Part shown: positions 34,605 through 37,609 of the stretch, one piece after another | Layout of the letters: every line of letters starts with the position of its first letter | Numbering within the stretch: position 1 is the stretch's first letter | Origin: Xylophilus ampelinus | GTDB lineage: Bacteria; Pseudomonadota; Gammaproteobacteria; Burkholderiales; Burkholderiaceae_C | Reading direction: 5' to 3' | Length of the DNA: 37,609 nt | Assembly (NCBI RefSeq): GCF_003217575.1 | Contig: NZ_QJTC01000029.1 | Span: 1-37,609 of the forward strand | Program-made: the position numbers and the translations under genes | The notes under the pieces: generated by a model | Told to the model about the DNA's origin: nothing | The model's database searches: none | What the model saw: the letters and a program-made list of their open reading frames with translations, nothing else

Positions 34605-35099
34605 TCAGCGCTTGCCGTCGTAGTAGCCTTCCGACGGGTATACGCGCTCGGCGCGTTCCCAGGCGGCCCGGGTGGCCGGGCGGGCCTCGTCCCAGGTCAG
34701 GCGCGAGCCGCCGCGGCGGCTGTCCCAGGTACTGGCCAGTTCGGCGTCGTAGTCGTCGAAGGAGCCCTGGCGGGTGCTGCGCTCTTCGTAACCTGCGCGG
34801 TAGGCCGGGCTGTAGTCGTCGAAGCTGCGGTCTTCCGCATAGTAGGGTTCGCGGGTGTAGGCATCACGCCAGTAGGCGTCTTCCGCCGTGGGATTGACCG
34901 CTTCGGCGGCACTCTTGCCGGCCAGTCCGCCCACCACCGCACCTATCACCGTGCCGATCGCGATGCCGACAGGGCCGCCGGCGATGCCGAGGGCCGCGCC
35001 GGTCACGGCACCTCCGCTCGCGCCGATGCCGGTGCCGATCGGATGCGCGCCCGGCTCGTCGGTGATCGGGTCGCGGTTCATATCTTTGTCGCTGGTCAT
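34605..35099 (-). CDS. Glycine-zipper protein
   Basis: 164 residues. After MTSDKDMNRDPITDEPGAHP comes a glycine-zipper-like hydrophobic segment of about 40 residues (GTGIGASGGAVTGAALGIAG, then GPVGIAIGTVIGAVVGGLAG, then KSAAEA), followed by a hydrophilic part rich in Asp, Tyr and Arg with repeated FDDY (RSFDDYSPAYRAGYEER, GSFDDYDAEL) and a C-terminal TWDEARPATRAAWERAERVY. There is no signal peptide. The zipper may insert into or associate with membranes. The ATG at 35097-35099 has AAGGAG seven bases upstream. Probably in operon with the small hydrophilic gene. Confidence 0.8.
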   Translation of the reverse strand: MTSDKDMNRDPITDEPGAHPIGTGIGASGGAVTGAALGIAGGPVGIAIGTVIGAVVGGLAGKSAAEAVNPTAEDAYWRDAYTREPYYAEDRSFDDYSPAYRAGYEERSTRQGSFDDYDAELASTWDSRRGGSRLTWDEARPATRAAWERAERVYPSEGYYDGKR

Positions 35100-35254
35100 G
35101 ATGGGCTCCTTTGCTGGTGGAATGGGCCGATGTCCTGCATCTGCACCCGTTGAAAAACATATTGGTCTTCGCCACCATCGCGATCCGGTAGGACACCGGG
35201 GTTCGGAACTGTAGGAGCCCTGCCCTGACGCAGGCCCGCAGCGAGCCTGCGGGG

Positions 35255-35692
35255 TTACCTGGCGAACAGGGAGTCGAGGTTGGCGAAGGCCTTGATCTCC
35301 ACCGCGTTGTTCGACGGGTCGCGCAAGAACATCGTCGCCTGCTCGCCCACCTCGCCCTTGAAGCGGATGTAGGGCTCGATCACGAAGGTCGTGCCCGCCG
35401 CGGTGAGCTTGTCGGCCAGCATCTGCCACTGGTCCATCGACAGCACCGCGCCGAAATGGCGCACCGGCACGCCGTGGCCGTCCACCGCGCTCACCTGACT
35501 GAAGCCGCACTCGTCCGGCGCGAGGTGGGCCACGATCTGGTGGCCGTAGAAGTCGAAGTCGATCCAGTCGGGCGAGCTGCGGCCTTCGGGGCAGCCCAGC
35601 AGTTCGCCGTAGAAGCGTCGGGCGGCGGCCAGATCGTGGACGGGGAAGGCCAGGTGGAAGGGCGGCATCGTGGCGGAGGCGGTGGTGGTCAT
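35255..35692 (-). CDS. VOC-family (glyoxalase/dioxygenase-fold) protein
   Basis: 145 residues, one vicinal-oxygen-chelate domain: [20 protein letters not shown] and LGCPEGR at the start, [24 protein letters not shown] in the middle, and [17 protein letters not shown] at the end. His14, His66-type and C-terminal Glu positions could bind metal. Family members include glyoxalases, dioxygenases and resistance proteins; the substrate cannot be told. ATG at 35690-35692 is used. An ATG at 35666-35668 (MPPFHLAF) is equally possible, as neither has a strong ribosome site. Confidence 0.88.
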   Translation of the reverse strand: MTTTASATMPPFHLAFPVHDLAAARRFYGELLGCPEGRSSPDWIDFDFYGHQIVAHLAPDECGFSQVSAVDGHGVPVRHFGAVLSMDQWQMLADKLTAAGTTFVIEPYIRFKGEVGEQATMFLRDPSNNAVEIKAFANLDSLFAR

Positions 35693-35728
35693 CGTGGTGC
35701 GGATGGTGGAGGGCAAAGACCGCAGTCT

Positions 35729-35757
35729 AGAGCGTGTTATGCACTTTGACGTACCCG
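35729..35757 (+). repeat. AGAGCGTG-end repeat, copy C
   Basis: AGAGCGTGTTATGCACTTTG then ACGTACCCG, matching the ends of the 167-bp element with one or two changes and preceded by CT to give CTAG. No matching inverted end was found downstream, so it is a single end. It marks the boundary of the less GC-rich region. Confidence 0.75.
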
Positions 35758-36023
35758 CGTGGGCCCCGCAGGCGGGCGATCGCAAGACGCGAGCCTTGCC
35801 AAGGCAGCGAGTATTGGCGGCTGGTGCGGTTCAGCAGACTGGCGACAGCGCCCAGCAGGCTCAACGTTTCGCCGAAGAAGCTCGACAGTCGCGGCGCGGG
35901 GTGGCACCGTGATCCAGCAGGCGGTGGGCAAGAGCACTACATGCACGACATCTCAGATGTTCCGACGCTGACTGGAATTTGAGTGCTTGTGGATGTTGTT
36001 GAGCCGAGCGTTACGATCAACAG
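35758..36023. other. Gene-free stretch at an accessory boundary
   Basis: The stretch is AT-richer by eye than the rest of the window, especially after 35940. It has open frames on both strands, among them a minus-strand frame reading SSFFGETLSLLGAVASLL, but none has a start with a good ribosome site or a family match. It must carry the promoter of the next gene. I see no RNA gene. Confidence 0.4.
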
Positions 36024-37322
36024 ATGGCAGCTAAATTACCGGTACCAACTCATGATCCACGCAAGCATGTGGTTGTCATCGGAGCGGGCGCGGTGGGCAG
36101 CATTGCCGCTATAGAAGCATTGCGCGCAGACCTGAGGGTCACGGTGGTCGAACCCGATATCCCCGGCGGTCTACAGGCCACCAGTTATGGCAACGCAGGC
36201 TGGCTTTCCTCGCATTCCGTGGTGCCGCCCGCCTTGCCCGGGGCTTGGCGCAAGGTTCCCCTATGGCTGGCGGATCCTTTGGGACCGCTCGCGCTGCGAT
36301 GGCGCTATCTGCCTCGCGCATTGCCATGGCTTGTGCGATATCTCGCGGCCGGTTGGACGGAGGCGCGGGTGCTGCGTACGGCCAAGGCACTGAGGACCCT
36401 TCTGGCCGATGCGCCTATGCTTCATGCGTCGTTGGCACGGTGCGCGGGTGTGCCGCAGCTGATTGAGCAACGTGGCCTTCTCCATGCTTATTGTTCGCGC
36501 GCCGAGTTCGAAGCCGATGCTCTCGGCTGGCGGGTACGCGAAGATGTTGGTGTCAGCTGGCAAGAGTGGCAGGAGGACGAGCTCCGTGCCAGGGAGCCAG
36601 ATCTGGATGCGCGGTACACATTGGGCATTTTTGTGCCGGAAGCGGGTCACTGCCGGAATCCAGGTGAATACGTGGCCGCACTGGCGCGGCATGCTTCGAC
36701 CCATGGCGCCTCGCACGTTGCGGCCCGCGCTGTGGGTTTTCGACTGGAGGGCGGTCGTCTGCGTGCAGTGAGCACTGACTTGGGAGACATCGAATGCGAC
36801 CGCGCCGTTATCTGTGCCGGTGCGCATTCGGCAGGCTTGGCGGCGGCCGCTGGCTCACCTGTGCCGCTGGAGTCGGAGCGTGGCTACCACGTCGTGGTCA
36901 AGGACGCGGCGGTCGGGCCACGCACGCCGGTGATGGTGGCCGATGGAAAGCTGATTGTTCACTGGATGGACGGCGGCCTCAGGGCAGCCGGTCAGGTCGA
37001 AATTGCCGGTCTGGAGGCCGCTCCTGACTGGCGACGGGCCGAAATTCTGCATCGGCACCTGAAGTCGATGTTGCCGGGTCTGCGGCAAATCGATACGGAA
37101 ACTACGGTTGTCCATCGATGGCTCGGACATCGGCCGAGCTTGCCAGACGGCCTGCCGTGCATCGGACCGGCGCGCGCAAGCAATGACATCCTGCTGGCCT
37201 TCGGCCACGGGCACGTGGGTCTATGTGGCTCCGCCCGTACGGGGCGCCTGGTAGCTCAACTGCTGGTCGGCGCCAAGCCGGAAATCGATCTGGCACCTTT
37301 CGACCCACGACGATTCAGCTGA
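36024..37322 (+). CDS. FAD-dependent D-amino-acid dehydrogenase-like oxidoreductase
   Basis: 432 residues of the DAO/DadA family. FAD-binding motif near the start (VVVIGAGAVGSIAAIEALRA), the SYGNAGWLS motif with Asn-Ala-Gly typical of DadA-type enzymes, and the C-terminal GHRPSLPDGLPCIGP and FGHGHVGLCGSARTGRLVAQLL that contact flavin. Likely oxidises a D-amino acid or related amine to the keto acid, with electrons passed to the respiratory chain. No alanine racemase or regulator lies beside it. The ATG at 36024 is used without a clear ribosome site. Codon use is less GC-biased than the neighbours, so recent transfer is possible. Confidence 0.88.
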   Translation: MAAKLPVPTHDPRKHVVVIGAGAVGSIAAIEALRADLRVTVVEPDIPGGLQATSYGNAGWLSSHSVVPPALPGAWRKVPLWLADPLGPLALRWRYLPRALPWLVRYLAAGWTEARVLRTAKALRTLLADAPMLHASLARCAGVPQLIEQRGLLHAYCSRAEFEADALGWRVREDVGVSWQEWQEDELRAREPDLDARYTLGIFVPEAGHCRNPGEYVAALARHASTHGASHVAARAVGFRLEGGRLRAVSTDLGDIECDRAVICAGAHSAGLAAAAGSPVPLESERGYHVVVKDAAVGPRTPVMVADGKLIVHWMDGGLRAAGQVEIAGLEAAPDWRRAEILHRHLKSMLPGLRQIDTETTVVHRWLGHRPSLPDGLPCIGPARASNDILLAFGHGHVGLCGSARTGRLVAQLLVGAKPEIDLAPFDPRRFS

Positions 37323-37324
37323 AC

Positions 37325-37396
37325 GAAGCTACCTCGTTCGGACACCTCTTACGGGACTACGAGCGCCTGCCCGAGTTGCGCAGCGGATTGCACTTA
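37325..37396 (+). pseudogene. Possible C-terminal scrap of an IS5-family transposase
   Basis: The frame starting three bases after the oxidoreductase stop reads TSFGHLLRDYERLPELRSGL, which resembles the C-terminal end of IS5-type DDE transposases (the FG..LRDYERLPE...GLH pattern, from memory). It has no start and is about 24 codons long. The MITE insertion follows directly. Confidence 0.45.
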
Positions 37397-37508
37397 GAGC
37401 GGCTAACACAACCCAGCGAAGCGGTTCTGGCTAGGCGCCGCATCGCAGACAGTACGAGTAGTACGACAAGGTGCGGCAACGACGCCAGAAGGGTTGTGTT
37501 AGCCGCTC
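37397..37508. mobile_element. 112-bp MITE with 18-bp inverted ends and TTA duplication
   Basis: Perfect terminal repeats: GAGCGGCTAACACAACCC (37397-37414) and its reverse complement (37491-37508). TTA flanks both sides (37394-37396 and 37509-37511), a 3-bp target duplication of the kind left by IS5-family IS427-group elements. Inside there are nested inverted pairs (TTCTGGC/GCCAGAA and GCCGCA/TGCGGC), so one strand folds into a long hairpin. There is no coding capacity, so it must be moved by a transposase elsewhere. Confidence 0.85.
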
Positions 37509-37511
37509 TTA

Positions 37512-37601
37512 GCGCCGCGGATGCTCGACCGCGATCCGGGACTGGCCGCGCGGCACGTCGCGCGCTGGCTGGGCACCAGGTCGGAGTACCTGAAGGCCTG
37601 A
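37512..37601 (+). pseudogene. Possible 3' end of recG (ATP-dependent DNA helicase)
   Basis: An open frame ends MLDRDPGLAARHVARWLGTR, SEYLKA, then TGA at 37599-37601. The pattern, with P..A..HV.RWLG.R..YLKA at the extreme C terminus, resembles the tail of RecG in Burkholderiales, by recall. Only about 30 codons are present and the sequence upstream is the MITE and the IS scrap, so no full gene precedes it. It may be a remnant. Confidence 0.35.
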
Positions 37602-37609
37602 CGCCGTGC

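Noticed and set aside
35760-35920. Chemoreceptor or transposase remnant in the gap before the oxidoreductase
   Set aside because: Short stretches looked helical in two frames, but no family motif could be followed over more than about 20 residues.
37396-37509. Rho-independent terminator reading of the 112-bp inverted repeat
   Set aside because: The ends are 76 bases apart, there is no T tract, and the TTA duplication shows an inserted element.
1-37609. CRISPR array, prophage or antiphage island
   Set aside because: No regularly spaced direct repeats, no cas-type proteins and no phage structural genes were seen on either strand.

Overview
The window is GC-rich DNA, dense with genes. Gene content and protein sequences fit Burkholderiales, most likely Comamonadaceae: an rpoN next to lptB, argS followed by SPOR-domain and dsbA genes, a thiL-pgpA-pncC row, and a beta-proteobacterial 5S rRNA tail. 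I cannot name the genus from sequence alone.

Layout. 1-84: 3' tail of a 5S rRNA and the terminator of its rRNA operon. 186-1792 (minus): class II glutamine amidotransferase, a truncated MFS exporter, a 63-residue tautomerase and a small CWC cysteine-rich protein. 1910-7825 (minus): TonB-dependent receptor, fasciclin lipoprotein, malate synthase G and a small conserved protein. 8317-9909 (plus): lipoprotein with two DUF4394 domains. 10049-13322 (minus): three-gene signalling operon of an unknown 139-residue protein, a two-domain KaiC-like ATPase and a hybrid histidine kinase cut by an in-frame TAG. 13788-23724: mostly housekeeping genes on the plus strand (DUF2214 membrane protein, argS, SPOR protein, dsbA, lptA-lptB-rpoN, thiL-pgpA-pncC), with a PsiF-type protein on the minus strand. 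23936-30708 (minus): LOV blue-light hybrid kinase, YbdK ligase, cation/proton antiporter, a membrane protein of the family labelled site-specific recombinase Gcr, and apaG. 30964-35692: rpe, a 30-residue membrane peptide, a large-subunit catalase, two small stress-type proteins and a VOC protein. 35758-37609: a less GC-rich accessory end with an amino-acid oxidoreductase, an IS5-type transposase scrap, a MITE with target duplication, and a possible recG tail.

Main points of interest. The catalase has Tyr86 where the family has its catalytic distal histidine. The kinase beside the KaiC-like protein is split by one amber codon between its histidine and ATPase domains, and the KaiC-like protein lacks the clock phosphosites. 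A second sensor kinase carries a LOV photoadduct cysteine. At least three small repeat families occur: a roughly 60-bp element (seven copies, one read in frame inside thiL), an element with AGAGCGTG ends (three copies, one a 167-bp inverted pair at the apaG start), and a 112-bp IS5-type MITE flanked by TTA. The catalase change, the split kinase and the exporter remnant look like lineage-specific decay, but sequencing error must be excluded for the two point changes.
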